A stretch of 64,000 bases of DNA from Pectinophora gossypiella (lineage: Eukaryota > Arthropoda > Insecta > Lepidoptera > Gelechiidae): contig NC_065415.1 of the NCBI RefSeq assembly GCF_024362695.1, positions 4,877,438 through 4,941,437 of the forward strand. Direction: 5' to 3'. The stretch's first letter is position 1. Each line of letters opens with the position of its first letter. Position numbers and translations under genes: made by a program. Positions 21,366 to 31,680 of the stretch are shown here, piece after piece. A model generated the notes under the pieces. The model saw nothing but the letters and a program-made list of their open reading frames with translations, made no database searches and was not told where the DNA came from.

Positions 21366-21691
21366 TACTTATACTTAATATATAAAGATTTTTTTTTATT
21401 TGTATTGAATAAACTCAAAAACTACAGGACCGATTTTAAAAATTCTTACACCATTGGAATGCTACATCATCCCTGAAGTTACATTTTACCATAGGCTATA
21501 TTTTATTACTACAAAAAAATGGGATCCCCACTAAAATATAGATAAAACTATCAAGTTGTGCCTTTTTTCTCTCCTCATGTTGTCATTTTGTGGTTCTGTG
21601 TTATTCTGTGTACAATAAATTATTAAATAAATTTGAAATAAATTAAAAATGTCAACCCGTGCGAAGCCGGGACCAGGCCGCAAGTTAACTA
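21366..21691 (+). mobile_element. Helitron-like element, degraded
   Basis: The left part AATATATAAAGATTT and AAAACTACAGGACCGATTTT, and the right end CCCGTGCGAAGCCGGGACCA, match a common lepidopteran Helitron architecture. The final CTAG appears mutated to CAAG. A LINE-like 3' end (21560-21650) interrupts it. Confidence 0.65.
21560..21650 (+). mobile_element. LINE 3' end inside the Helitron
   Basis: TTCTGTGTACAATAAATTAT followed by TAAATAAATTTG contains an AATAAA signal and resembles 10940-11010. It separates the two Helitron ends. Confidence 0.5.
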
Positions 21692-21699
21692 TAAAGAAA

Positions 21700-23434
21700 C
21701 GACATAGATATAACAAAGCTTTTGAAGTCAACATAATATAAAATCTTTTTTCTATATTCTAAAACATCAGAGGCTTTTCTATCTCGATTATCTTAGTAAT
21801 CAAACTAATGGCTGTATTTCCGAAGCAATACGAATTGATTGCCTTAAATAAACTTGATGGAATATACCAAAGGACGAACGGACGGACAATATATTAGTTT
21901 GACAGCATGTAAAATTGGCTAAGAATTGGGTCAATACACGTACGTAAATACGTAGTACGTAGTTCTATGTTTGTTGAACGATGGTACGATATGTTTTTTT
22001 TCCTTTTAAAGGTGCTCTGTATTGGCGTAGATAACTTACATTGGGTTACAAAACTAAAAACTACACTTTTAAAACTTTTTTTTTTCCAAACTATTGAAGT
22101 TTGAGATTTAAGATAAAAAGCGTCTTAATTATACATAATTTTACAGCCTTCTTTGTAACTTATATACAAAATTAAACTCTTTCTTAGAGGACATACGTAA
22201 GGTAATAGGTTCACTCGTTTTAGAGGTTTACTGGAACAAAAGTCAACTGGTGAGTTACAAAGGAGAGCTTTCTTTGTAAATAATAAAATTGAATTTCCCA
22301 CTTCTTTATGTACAAAATTGACATTCTAAAAAGTAATTTACATAAAACATAACCATATAAAATAACAAGAAAAGCTATGAATTGAATATTAATCAAGGCT
22401 AAGGCCTACTTGGAAGGCAGCTCAGCTCAACCTAATGAAGCTAACGTCAACCCTGACCACCGTAGCCAAGTGAATGGAACAACGTGCCCGCTCATTTGCA
22501 CTATCTCAGGCAGCGATAACTGCTATTGTTCGATTTGCATTGTCACTGGCCACACTGCCACCATACAGCCACTTATGTAAATAGACCAAAGCGGTAAGCC
22601 TCGGGTTTCGGAGGCTGTGTGTCAACGCAAATGTACGAAAGGGAACTGTGAGATATTCTGGGCATTTGCACGGCACGGAATTCTGGAATATTTCGGTGGA
22701 AGTTTTTTGTGTTGATTTTTGTTTCGTATACCATGTGCGCTCTGTAGTAAATATATAAACTAGTTTGAACAGATTTCCGTCAACTAAACTGTAAATATTA
22801 AAGAGCCAAGTGTTCAATTCAATTTTAGAATGTTAGGTTTTTGAATATTGAATATTGACTGTCTTGAGTAATTTGTTATTGCAGATTATTTTCGGCCATC
22901 AATATCTCATTGCAATGTTTTTTATTATTTATTTATTTATTATGATACTTAATAACCGCGTAAACTTAAAACAATGTATTGTGTAAAGATTATCTACCCT
23001 ACCGCATATCAGTTCATTATGTCCAAGAGGATATGAGAAGTACCCTTTATGACATGATAAATTATTCTACTATGTATAGTTTGTTTAAACTAGTCTAATC
23101 TGGAAAAGAAGTTAGTTTTTGTCTTTTCTGATGCAAGTAAACAAGTTCTTTGTAATCTTTCCTCATATAAACACCAGCTGCGTCGAACGTTGTTAACGTT
23201 TGAGTGGGGAGGGAAGTAAAGTGCTGACGCTACGAGTTCTTTACGGTATTTTAACTTAAAGCATTCTTGTAAACGCAGAAAAGAAAAATATACATCATGT
23301 TTGTATAAGATTTTATTTTTAAAGTTTTTAACTTATTTGAAGTTACGCGAAGTCGGTTCTCGGTGAAAATGGAATAAGTTGATGAAAGGATTAATAAGTA
23401 ATAAGTGTTTGCAGTGCAATCGTGTTTTTTTGAC
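21700..23434. other. Unannotated stretch
   Basis: Mostly AT-rich. The segment 22400-22700 has a mixed composition, with a minus frame of 103 codons at 22506-22817. It has no recognisable domain and no convincing splice context, so it is not called as an exon. Confidence 0.35.
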
Positions 23435-23475
23435 GTGATTTATTATAGATTTGCCGGAAATGGCATAGACGTATA
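23435..23475 (-). mobile_element. Retroposon P, tiny 3' remnant
   Basis: TGACGTGATTTATTATAGAT TTGCCGGAAATGGCA after a T run matches the P 3' end. Confidence 0.6.
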
Positions 23476-23509
23476 CATTTATGATTTAAACAGTTTAATA
23501 CATATTAGG

Positions 23510-23642
23510 GTTCGTTACCTCCGTGGTCCAGTGGTTGAGTGTTGGCTCACGATCCGGAGGTCCCGGTTTCGATTACCGGTGGGGATATATCACAAAAAAT
23601 ACTTTGTGGTCCCTAGTTTGGTTAGGACATTACTAGTTTAGG
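23510..23642 (+). mobile_element. SINE-1, 5' third
   Basis: The head CCTCCGTGGTCCAGTGGTTG and B box GGTTTCGATTACC are present, with the body to GGTTAGGACATTAC. The core and tail are missing. Confidence 0.85.
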
Positions 23643-23661
23643 GCATTACGTGTGTGGTGTA

Positions 23662-23859
23662 CGATAATGTGCAAAAGTAAAATCAGTTTCTTGCAAAGTA
23701 ATAAATTAATTGGTTACTCTTAAGACCTCCTGGTTACATATCGTTTCTGTAATAGACCAAAAACAAATTTTATAATTATGACAACTAATGGTTCAAAATT
23801 TCACTACTGTTTACAAAAAATTCGCTGGGCTTAGTAACTGCACTTTGGCCCTTTGATTG
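23662..23859 (-). mobile_element. MITE-C, second copy
   Basis: Bounded by TA at 23660-23661 and 23860-23861. The plus strand starts CGATAATGTGCAAAAGTAAA and ends TGGCCCTTTGATTG. At 198 bp it is shorter than the 216-bp copy at 5213-5428. Confidence 0.75.
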
Positions 23860-23861
23860 TA

Positions 23862-23990
23862 CATATTCAAATTCAAAAATATCTTTATTCATTAGGTAAC
23901 ATAGTTACACTTTGAATCGTCAATTTTTACATAACGAACGTCTCATCCGCCTAAAACTACTGCATATTATAATCAGAAGGGATCAAGATC
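23862..23990 (-). mobile_element. LINE 3' end with TTGAAT-type tail
   Basis: TTCAAATTCAAAAATATCTT followed by ACGTCTCATCCGCCTAAAAC is the reverse complement of the 63171-63351 element end. It abuts MITE-C. Confidence 0.8.
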
Positions 23991-24041
23991 TCTTACAGAT
24001 CTCTTAGCCTCATTATTTGCTTGAAGCTACCAAGAGCCACT

Positions 24042-24160
24042 AACGGCCTTCGTGGTCCAGTGTTTGAGAGTTGGGCTTACGACCCGAAAGTCCTGGGTTC
24101 GATACTCGGTGAGTCACTTCTTACAAAAAACTCTATGTGAGATTGTTTCTTTGGACATTG
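24042..24160 (+). mobile_element. SINE-1, diverged 5' third
   Basis: AACGGCCTTCGTGGTCCAGT and a B box TGGGTTCGATACTC, then a diverged body ending near GGCTGAAATCACTC. Confidence 0.8.
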
Positions 24161-24549
24161 CTGGCTGAAATCACTCAGTTTAAATTCTGGTATATTCCCT
24201 ATTATCTCTATACGGAGTACAATTGTAATTAGAGCAACCTGCACTATCCATAGCAAGTATCAAATAAACAAAGTCGTTACTGGATGCAATCGAAACTACG
24301 GCCGCTTGCAATGAGCGGTCAGATACGATAGCGTAAGTGATGGTACGAATATACCGTTAGGTTCATGTAGCACGGAATTAATGGTAAACATTACCAGGCC
24401 GTAGACCAAACAGTACGGCTTTAATACCAGACAATACACGTGAATAGTTCTATATGCTCATCAAATGTGAAATAGCATTTTTTTTTCTTATTTTGTCACC
24501 ACTTGCAATCGGTCCGAGGACCAGCAGGCACACCGGTATCTTTTTTTTT
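24161..24549. other. Unannotated stretch
   Basis: Nothing recognised; T runs at about 24478 and 24540. Confidence 0.35.
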
Positions 24550-24705
24550 TGAGGAAAAAATATTTGAAAGAATTAATCGACCCTAGTGGGTTGATAGCGA
24601 TAAGTGCTGATTGAGGGAAGTCGTCGATGGTCGGTATCGGGGTCCTGAAGTGTTTGGTGTCGCGAGCTGATTGGCTGCCTCTATGGCTAGAGTAAACGAG
24701 ACCTC
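24550..24705 (-). mobile_element. Retroposon P, upstream portion
   Basis: TTTGAAAGAATTAATCGACC and GGTTGATAGCGATAAGTGCT match the 5' side of the 58820-59093 copy in reverse. The terminal block is replaced by a T run. Confidence 0.7.
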
Positions 24706-25006
24706 AATTTTTTACCTGGATTGAAACTAGCGTATCTATTTTGATTTTTCAAAAAGGAACTTACAAGTTTTTCTCTATAAGACGGACAAATACTTGAGGT
24801 TACCAACACATTATTGCAAAGTACCACATAAAGAAACTAATGTTAAGGGTAACCCGTCCAAGGCTAAAGTATATTCTGGCCATATAATGGGTGGAAGCAA
24901 GTAGAGGGTTAAGGGTTAACGGCTGGCAGTAAAGGTGAATCACCAGAATATTGGCTTGCTAACCCGGTAACCCACACAAGGGTCGCGATTCCTGCAGACA
25001 CCGCTT

Positions 25007-25323
25007 AATTTTATTTTAAGTTATATCCGTCATTTTCATATCCGTCGAAAAGGAAAGGGACGGATGATTCACAGCTCTTAATTTTAGGAAGAATGAGTAA
25101 ATGAATGAATAACCCGGGCGAATCAAAAATTCGCGCAATCCGTTTGACGTGCTGCCTGCCTGCCGTCGGGTTATTGACTGATGTAAAATTTTTAGACGGC
25201 TGTTTTAGATTTGTGCATAAAATTGACATGTAATGTGTTTCATAAATATTATGCTTGTCGATTACCCATCCCTTTCCTTCTCGGCGGATAAGAAAATGAC
25301 AGATATAACTTAAAATAAAATTA
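25007..25323. mobile_element. Foldback element with about 60-bp arms
   Basis: The left arm TAATTTTATTTTAAGTTATA and the right arm ending CTTAAAATAAAATTA are inverted repeats. Similarity extends inward through TCCGTCATTTTC and AAAGGAAAGGGA. Weaker similarity continues outward (ATTCCTG). A right-arm fragment recurs at 45197-45310. No TSD was determined. Confidence 0.75.
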
Positions 25324-25399
25324 GATGGTATTTACAGGAATTAGCACCAATTATGATGTTAAAATGACTCTATATTAATTTCTTTTGTCATAATAAGAA

Positions 25400-25781
25400 T
25401 CTATACTTATAATAAATCTGTAGAGAGGTCAATTAATTCTGTACATTAAATATATTTTCAAAATAACTATCAGGGGGTGATTAGTGATCGATACTGATGC
25501 CAATAATGCAATCAGTAAAATTTTTGTCTGTCTGTCTGTCTGTCTGTATGTTCCTTATAGAAACAAAAACTACTGGACGGATTTTAATGAAACTTGGTAC
25601 AATTATTCTTCATACTCCTGGGCAGGTTATAGTATACTTTTCATCACGCTACAATCAATAGGAGCAGAGTAGTGAAGGGAAATTTTGGGAAAACGGGAGA
25701 AGTTACTCCATTTTTTAAGCTTCCGTCGCATGAGCAGCCTTAATGGTTAAAGTTACATAGAAATCATGTATGACGGAAATA
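25400..25781 (+). mobile_element. Helitron-like element, 5' part
   Basis: Starts TCTATACTTATAATAAATCT directly after A and includes a TGTCTGTCTGTCTGTCTG run and ACTACTGGACGGATTTTAAT. It is interrupted by the Helitron starting at 25782, and no own CTAG end is seen before that. Confidence 0.75.
25526..25547. repeat. (GTCT)n microsatellite
   Basis: Five tandem GTCT units inside the Helitron 5' part. Confidence 0.9.
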
Positions 25782-26871
25782 TCTAAATATATAAAAGGAG
25801 AAACTGACTGACTGAATGACTGACATATCAACGCACAGCCTAAACGGCTAAACGTAGGCACTTGAAATTAGGAAGGGACGTAGCTTAGGTACCGTAGAGG
25901 TGCACTAAGAAAGGAATTCCCGAAATTCCCAAGGGAACAGGAATTAGCGGGAAAACCCTTTTGTATAAAAATTCTAAACCGCTTAAGTTAGACGCTTGAA
26001 ATTTGGCATGCAGGTACCATAGTTAACTTAAAGCTTAGTTGCAACTGGATATTGCAAAATTCCCACGGGAACGGGAGTTAGCGGAAAAAACATTTGTATG
26101 ATAAAATCTAAACCGCGTAAGATAGATGTTTTCAATCTAGCATGCATGCTACGAATAAAAGCATGCATGCATACCTTAGTAAATATAAATTTTAGTTACG
26201 GCTGTATTTTGAAAAATGGGAATTGGCGGGTAAAAAAAAAATTATGAAAAAATCTAAACTGCATAAGTTAGATGCTTGAAATTTGACATGCATATATTAT
26301 ATACCTTAGTGAATGCAAAGTTAAAAATTTCCCTGGGAACGGGAAGCGAGTTAGAGGCTTGAAATTTATAGCTCGCGGTAGTGGCAACCAAGAAACGTCG
26401 CGGCCGCGGCGGCGTTTGTGGGGCGGCGACAGCGGCGGCGAGGCGCGGAGGGGGGGGCAGATACCCGAGTGAGCAACCGAAACGCGGCAGACGCGTGAGG
26501 GCAGACGTCGTTGATGGTCGTGTCAAATATTGAATTCCGCGGGCGAACTTTTCACTATTCTTGGATGGTTCAAATCTTTCGTAGGTAGTTTTCTGTTGAA
26601 TTTTCCAGGCGGACGTTTCACGGCGTATTTCTGTTGTAATTTTTAAATTTTGTTTAAATTTTCGAAACTGATCGTATTTTTCTAAAATATCAAACCAAGT
26701 CATAAACTAATAATCTAGAAATTAATAACAATTCATTATTTAACTGAGCTACTTATACTGTAACCTCATTTAAAAATAATAAAATTAAGCATTTTTTAAC
26801 CTTTCTCCCACACACACAAAGATCTTTCTTTTATAACACGCCACGCGGACGGAGTCGCGGGTAAAAGCTAG
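25782..26871 (+). mobile_element. Non-autonomous Helitron with internal repeats
   Basis: Begins TCTAAATATATAAAAGGAGA followed by ACTGACTGACTG. It ends GCGGACGGAGTCGCGGGTAA then AAGCTAG, between A and T, with a short GC hairpin before the end. A module holding TAAACCGC..AAGTTAGA..CTTGAAATTTG recurs at about 25841, 25976, 26109 and 26256. A very GC-rich block (26390-26460) is embedded. No Rep/helicase is encoded; the open frame crossing it is not a real gene. Confidence 0.85.
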
Positions 26872-27428
26872 TATTATAATAAGAACGATTTTTCTACTTA
26901 TTGACGATATGTTTGGTATCGTGTATTCCAGCCAAGTATTAAAAGTAATTTGCGGCAAAACAATAATTTATTTTCACATTATAAATATATTTATTATCCA
27001 GGTAATTTCAAAAGGAATACAGGTATAATGTGTGGTTTGTAAAATAAATGAGGGTTCAGAATTTCCAAAGCCAAACACATTTCCATAACGAGATGTTATA
27101 ATCATTTCCCCCACGATATTGTCCTTCAGTCAACAAGGCACCTATGAATATGTTGTACATAAAATTAATCTGTGTGGGCCGAAAAATTATGGGACCCAAA
27201 ATGATGGACCGTAATAATTTATCATTTTTTAACCCGTAATTGCACGAGGAATTAATGACGTGACGACCTATGCGGTTGGACCCAATCATATTTTATTAAA
27301 CGGAGAATAATTACAATGGGATACGGTAATTAAATGGGAGCTTTATTTAATCCCTTGTGTGATTTCTTGCCTTGTATAAAGACCACGATATTTAATTTGG
27401 GATCATTTTGAATACTCGTGTTAATGTT
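26872..27428. other. Unannotated AT-rich stretch
   Basis: Nothing recognised. Confidence 0.4.
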
Positions 27429-27444
27429 GAAACCATAATCATTT

Positions 27445-27840
27445 TTTTTGTTTTGGTTTTCCCCGAAGGGTAAGGCAAAGGGAACTATGCCCATACAGCC
27501 ATGTCTTACGTATTTTTTTTCTTGATGATTAATGAAATAATGAAAGGTGATGATGATGAAACCTAAGCCCTCACACTCGGAGTAGACTCCTACTCCGAAC
27601 CCCAAACGAATTAACTCAAAAGTCCGCATAAACTTTCGAGTTATGAAGCGGCTTCCTGGCACGAAGCGAAAATAGGCAGATACACTTTGTTTATTGAATA
27701 CTCCGATATAATAACACTCGCGAATGTCTTCCGACTAACTTTATGCGATCATTAACCACAAAACACCACTTCGTATTAATTATTTAGATTATTCAATGAA
27801 GAAAGCAACTGTCCCGTTCCCGTTTCCCGCCAAAAAGCCT
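27445..27840 (-). mobile_element. 396-bp retroposon with 16-bp TSD
   Basis: Flanked by identical GAAACCATAATCATTT at 27429-27444 and 27841-27856. In minus orientation it begins AGGCTTTTTGGCGGGAAACG and ends GGGAAAACCAAAACAAAA. It contains CTCACACTCGGAGTAGACTC and a GAT repeat (plus-strand spelling). No tRNA-like boxes were found, so it may be a 5' UTR-3' UTR LINE derivative or an unclassified SINE. The exact TSD implies a fairly recent insertion. Confidence 0.85.
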
Positions 27841-27844
27841 GAAA

Positions 27845-28245
27845 CCATAATCATTTATGTTTGGATCATAAATGATTATCACGTGCTCAGCGGTGAAGGG
27901 AAATATCGTGAGGAAACCCACATTCCCAAGAAATGCATTTTTGGAGGTATGTGACCTAACCTGTATTGGGCTGGTTTTCCCTTCGCGGGTTGGAAAGTCA
28001 GACAGGCAGTCGCTTCTGTAAAAAACTGTTTTTTTTTCTTTTTTGACGTAACTTATTGTAGATGTGCCGCAGATGGCATTAACTACTTGGCCGGAGAAAC
28101 AGGGAGCGCTGAAGGCTCTCACCCGGTACAACGTTTAAGACTACAGGCTTGAGGGTGCTCCGTTAGGCTGTAAAAGACTAGACCTGTCTAATCTTTAAGT
28201 TACGAGTAGGTAAGCGGACCCTGTGAAAAACGGGATAATGCTAGG
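27845..28245 (+). mobile_element. SINE-4, split by retroposon P
   Basis: ATGTTTGGATCATAAATGAT to GACAGGCAGTCGCTTCTGTA (about 27855-28027), then TAGACCTGTCTAATC to ACGGGATAATGCTAGG (28180-28240). The head is missing. The gap is filled by P. Confidence 0.85.
28028..28167 (-). mobile_element. Retroposon P nested in SINE-4
   Basis: The 140-bp insert begins with poly(T), then TTGACGTAACTTATTGTAGA, and ends GGTGCTCCGTTAGG. It is bracketed by CTGTAAAAAACT (28016-28027) and CTGTAAAAGACT (28168-28179), a 12-bp TSD with one mismatch. This fixes one full 5'-truncated P copy and proves a target-primed insertion. Confidence 0.9.
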
Positions 28246-28634
28246 AGTGGTTGGGTGTTGTTGAAATGTTTTTGATAAGTTTACACACGTTGAAGTGACT
28301 TGAAACATGATCATTTTGGTGAAGTAGTAAGAACATACCTACCTACCTACGGGTAAATAGTACTCTTGAAACTCATCGGGAAAGTCATACCTATTAACCT
28401 TGACGGACAAAAGAAACGTTCTTAAGTTTTTAGTTCAGAAATTCAAATCAGATGTAAGTCAAATTATCCATAAAGGGGTTGACAGAGCCACAATTCATCA
28501 TTAAGATAATCCATAAACACTTTTGATATTGATTCCAAAATAGATAATTATGATGAATAGTACCGTGATAGGTTATCAGCCCATCATAGTATAAGTTCAT
28601 CACATTTTTTGACATTGCGGCCACATCACTATAA
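28246..28634. other. Unannotated stretch
   Basis: Nothing firmly recognised. TTATGATGAATAGTACCGTG at about 28548 is weakly like a fragment repeated at 53880 and 49500. Confidence 0.3.
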
Positions 28635-28797
28635 CAGGGTCAAAATGGCCACATCGAAGCAATTCATCTAAGAAATTTATACCTAATGCTATTTGACATT
28701 TGTTAGCATTACGCACTTACTTTTATATGCGCAAATGTCAAATTGCAATATTGCTTTCTTAGATGAATTGCTTCGATGTGGCCTTTTTAACCCCCAG
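28635..28797. mobile_element. MITE-D foldback
   Basis: The left arm GGCCACATCGAAGCAATTCA and right arm TGAATTGCTTCGATGTGGCC are exact complements. Similarity continues outward to CAGGGTCAAAATGG and TTTTTAACCCCC. Related to 34727-34888 and 62544-62696. Confidence 0.85.
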
Positions 28798-29688
28798 ATC
28801 TCCCAAAATGACATTGTTCTCACAAGTTTGAAGTGACACCCGGCGGCCAGAGGTTGCCAGTGCCAGTTTATTACTTTTTCTCGTAGCCAGCTGTTCGAGT
28901 GACGTTGGAGCCTCGTTTTGACGGGCGAGTGGCAGTTAATTTACCGGCAATGGTGCAACGACATCAATCAACTGGATAGGAGATTAGCTTTGACCTTACT
29001 GGGTTGGTGTAAAGAACTATTGTTTTATGCATTGCCAATGTCGGTGAGTGTTCTGGGATTTAAAAATGGAACACTTTTTTATTTCTATGACATGACCACG
29101 TTCTAGCAAATAAACGTATCTGTGAATAACCGAAGGTTGCTGGAAGCGATTACGAATGTGTGTAATAAAATTCGTAACGAAATAAAAAAAGTAAAAAGTA
29201 AGTATTTGATAGGTAGGGACCTTCTGAAAATCTGGGCAGTTTAAAAGGCATATCGCCATTTTAAATAGAGAATAATAAATATTGAAAAAATATCTCCATA
29301 AATTGGAATCACCATGATTTTGGTCGAATTATGAAAAGAGGTGAAATTGAATTGAAGTAAGAATTGGATTGGACGCGTGGAGTGCCGATAAGGTAAGTTG
29401 ACAATTTTCAAACAAAGTTGCAAGCAAAAGCAAGTAAAGCATGAAGTTTTATCTCGGCGTAAACTTCTAAACATTAAACATGTTTTCAGTACGAAACAAC
29501 TTTAAATGAAACCATTTGAAGGAAACAAATGACTGTCCACTGCTCGTAGTTTTCAAAGTTAAGATAAATTGTTTTTGTATTTGAAATTGTACTTTATAGT
29601 ATCTACTACCTTATACATAGGTTGGTAAAATGTTTACAGAGATAGATGGATTTAAAGAAGCTGGTAAACACTTTGTTTACATGGAAAT
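28798..29688. other. Unannotated stretch
   Basis: Short frames on both strands overlap at 28918-29259 without domains. No gene supported. Confidence 0.35.
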
Positions 29689-29698
29689 ACTAATCCAT

Positions 29699-29990
29699 GG
29701 AGGAGCTCGGTGGCGCTGCGGTAAACGTGCTCGGTCTGCGATTGTTGAAGTTAAGCAACTTTCGCAAAGGCCGGTCTAGAATGGGTGACCACAAAAAAAA
29801 ATATCTCAAGCTTCTCCGTGCTTCGGAAGGCAAGTTAAGCCGATGGTCCCGGCTGCATTGGCAGTCGTTAATAACCATCAATCAGCACTGGGCCCGCGTG
29901 ATAGTTTAAGGCCCGATCTCCCTATCCATCCATAGGGAAAGCCCGTGCCCCAGCAGTGGGGACGTTAATGGGCTGATCATGATGATGATG
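29699..29990 (+). mobile_element. SINE-2, full-length with perfect 10-bp TSD
   Basis: Flanked by ACTAATCCAT at 29689-29698 and 29991-30000. The order is an A-box region (TGGCGCTGCGG, one base off consensus), a 5S-like block (GAAGTTAAGCAAC .. ATGGGTGACC), an A tract, the shared core, a body, an RTE-like tail (CCCCAGCAGTGGGGACGT) and an ATGATG repeat. The element is 292 bp. Confidence 0.93.
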
Positions 29991-30011
29991 ACTAATCCAT
30001 AAACTTAACCG

Positions 30012-30080
30012 CCTATATGTCCCACTGCACATGCCTTCCCTCGATCAAACGGATGGGGTATACTCCACCACGCCTCGGTG
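30012..30080 (-). mobile_element. SINE-3, 3' tail fragment
   Basis: CCTATATGTCCCACTGCACA then GATCAAACGGATGGGGTATA is a degraded SINE-3 3' end. It starts 12 bases after the SINE-2 TSD. Confidence 0.65.
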
Positions 30081-30578
30081 AGAACAGAAAATTTAAAATT
30101 ACTGAAATGATGGGTGGGACCTTAATTAGATCTGTATTTCGAAAGTTACATAAGCTACAATTTAATTTAATTAAGTTTTAAGTTTTGTGTACTCTCTATA
30201 GGTAATTTTTCATGGGTAATGAATGGCAAAGTTTACGATTATACCTTCAACTCTCACCAGGCTGTAAGGTCAATCAACCCACCAACTGTAGTATCAGAGT
30301 TACTTTGAGGCGGTAAACATTGTATCAAAACAAATCTTGGACAAAACTTGTGATAGCTTTATGTGATAGGTCATTATGCCCATAATCTCTACGCGATAAA
30401 ATTTGTCGTTGTCAAAGCGAAAATTTAACGAACCCAATAAAGTTTACGTCATGTTCGTAACTTGCGACAACACCACGTATCGCTGTCGTGTTTTATGACG
30501 ACAAACGTTATGTTTAACTGTACAGAAGACATTGAAGGTTTACTACCAGGTGTATTTATTTTAAAGTGTACTGTTATA
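30081..30578. other. Unannotated stretch
   Basis: Nothing recognised. Confidence 0.35.
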
Positions 30579-30716
30579 GTATTTTATGCAACAGTTGTAT
30601 AAGAAGGGTCAAAAAATGCGAGTGGCGTGAGTTGCGATGTGAGCCTTGGCGAACATCGCAATAAGAGACGCCACGAGCATTTTTTGACCTAGTTATACAA
30701 CGTTGCATACAATACT
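30579..30716. mobile_element. Foldback element, about 138 bp
   Basis: The left side AGTATTTTATGCAACAGTTG then GGTCAAAAAATGCGAGTGGC mirrors the right side GCCACGAGCATTTTTTGACC then CAACGTTGCATACAATACT. The centre carries GCGATGTGAGCC and GCGAACATCGC. No TSD was identified. Confidence 0.75.
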
Positions 30717-31047
30717 TTTTCTACGACGACGTAATTTTAAATGAAACAAAAAAAATTTCCAATTTATTTTCCAACGCGCGGGAAAATGGCGGCAAATGTA
30801 TACTTTTTTTTTATAGTATATCTATGGCACCAAACAAAGTAAAGGTGCCAGTTTCCAGGTCAAAAAAAAAAACAACAACAATGCTTTTTTGGCGACATTA
30901 TAGTACAGTTACACTTTGTAAACAATGCTTTTATAGGCCATAGAGCGTACACTTTTTCAAAGAGTTTAATTATGTATGTACTTATATTAGACTTTTTGGT
31001 TATTTAAATGCCAGATTAAAGTAGAGGAGTAGAAAAAAGGATATTAA
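30717..31047. other. Unannotated AT-rich stretch
   Basis: Nothing recognised. Confidence 0.35.
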
Positions 31048-31049
31048 TA

Positions 31050-31487
31050 CAGGTCGTTAGTGACACCGTATCGAGGAGCCGTGGTAGCCTAGTTGGTAGA
31101 ACGCTTGCCACTCACTTTGAGGTCGCATGTTCGAATCAAGCACGAGCATAATCCGATGATTGCCAAATTTGTTTTCGAATTCATGTTTGGATCATAAACG
31201 AATATCACGTACTCTGCGGTTTTAAGAAAAACATCGTAAGGATATCTACATTTCCGAGAATTGCATTTTCGACTGGTTTACGCTTAACGGGTTAGAAGGT
31301 ATAAAACCGGACTTGTCAAATCTTCAGTTTAGGTAAGTGGACCCTGTGAAAAACGGGATAATATTAGGGAGATGAGTGATACCGTGTCAGATACTGAGGG
31401 GGATGATTCTGAGTTAATGTCAAGTGTATTTTTCCTGTGTGATGATTCACATTCTTCGGTATTCGGTACGGTGTGACTAGCATCCTG
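31050..31487 (+). mobile_element. MITE-A, split by SINE-4
   Basis: The left tip CAGGTCGTTAGTGACACCGT follows TA (31048-31049). The rest resumes at 31389 with AGATACTGAGGGGGATGATT and ends CATCCTG before TA (31488-31489). The two parts are consistent with one MITE-A once SINE-4 is removed. Confidence 0.8.
31073..31374 (+). mobile_element. SINE-4, full-length, nested in MITE-A
   Basis: TSD AGTGACACCGTATC (31059-31072) and AGTGATACCGTGTC (31375-31388), 12 of 14 identical, made of MITE-A sequence. The head GGAGCCGTGGTAGCCTAGTT GGTAGAACG holds an A box; the B-box region is GCATGTTCGAATC. The tail CCCTGTGAAAAACGGGATAA is intact. Confidence 0.92.
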
Positions 31488-31539
31488 TATATTTTTAAAC
31501 AAAAACAGAATAAATAATTAGTTTTATTATTTTTTATTG

Positions 31540-31680
31540 AAAAGGCTCAGTACGATCGACTCTGAACCGGCGTGCGTGTATGACACGATTGATGAATGTG
31601 GAGGAAGCAAGAGAAGTGTGATGATCGAAGCAAATTGAATTCCGTCTTACCCCGGTGGGAAATAAATTATTATTGTAAAC
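31540..31680 (+). mobile_element. LINE-Y 3' fragment
   Basis: Reads VRSTLNRRACMTRLMNVEEA then stops where family members read CQDRSK. ACCCCGGTGGGAAATAA marks the usual end of the ORF. Confidence 0.75.

Noticed and set aside
22506..22817. 103-codon minus-strand frame as a possible exon
   Set aside because: No family recognised and no convincing splice context; composition is mixed but not decisive.
26254..26703. 149-codon minus-strand frame, the longest in the window
   Set aside because: It lies inside a Helitron and crosses its internal repeats and GC-rich block. The Pro/Arg/Ala-rich part is a by-product of GC composition.
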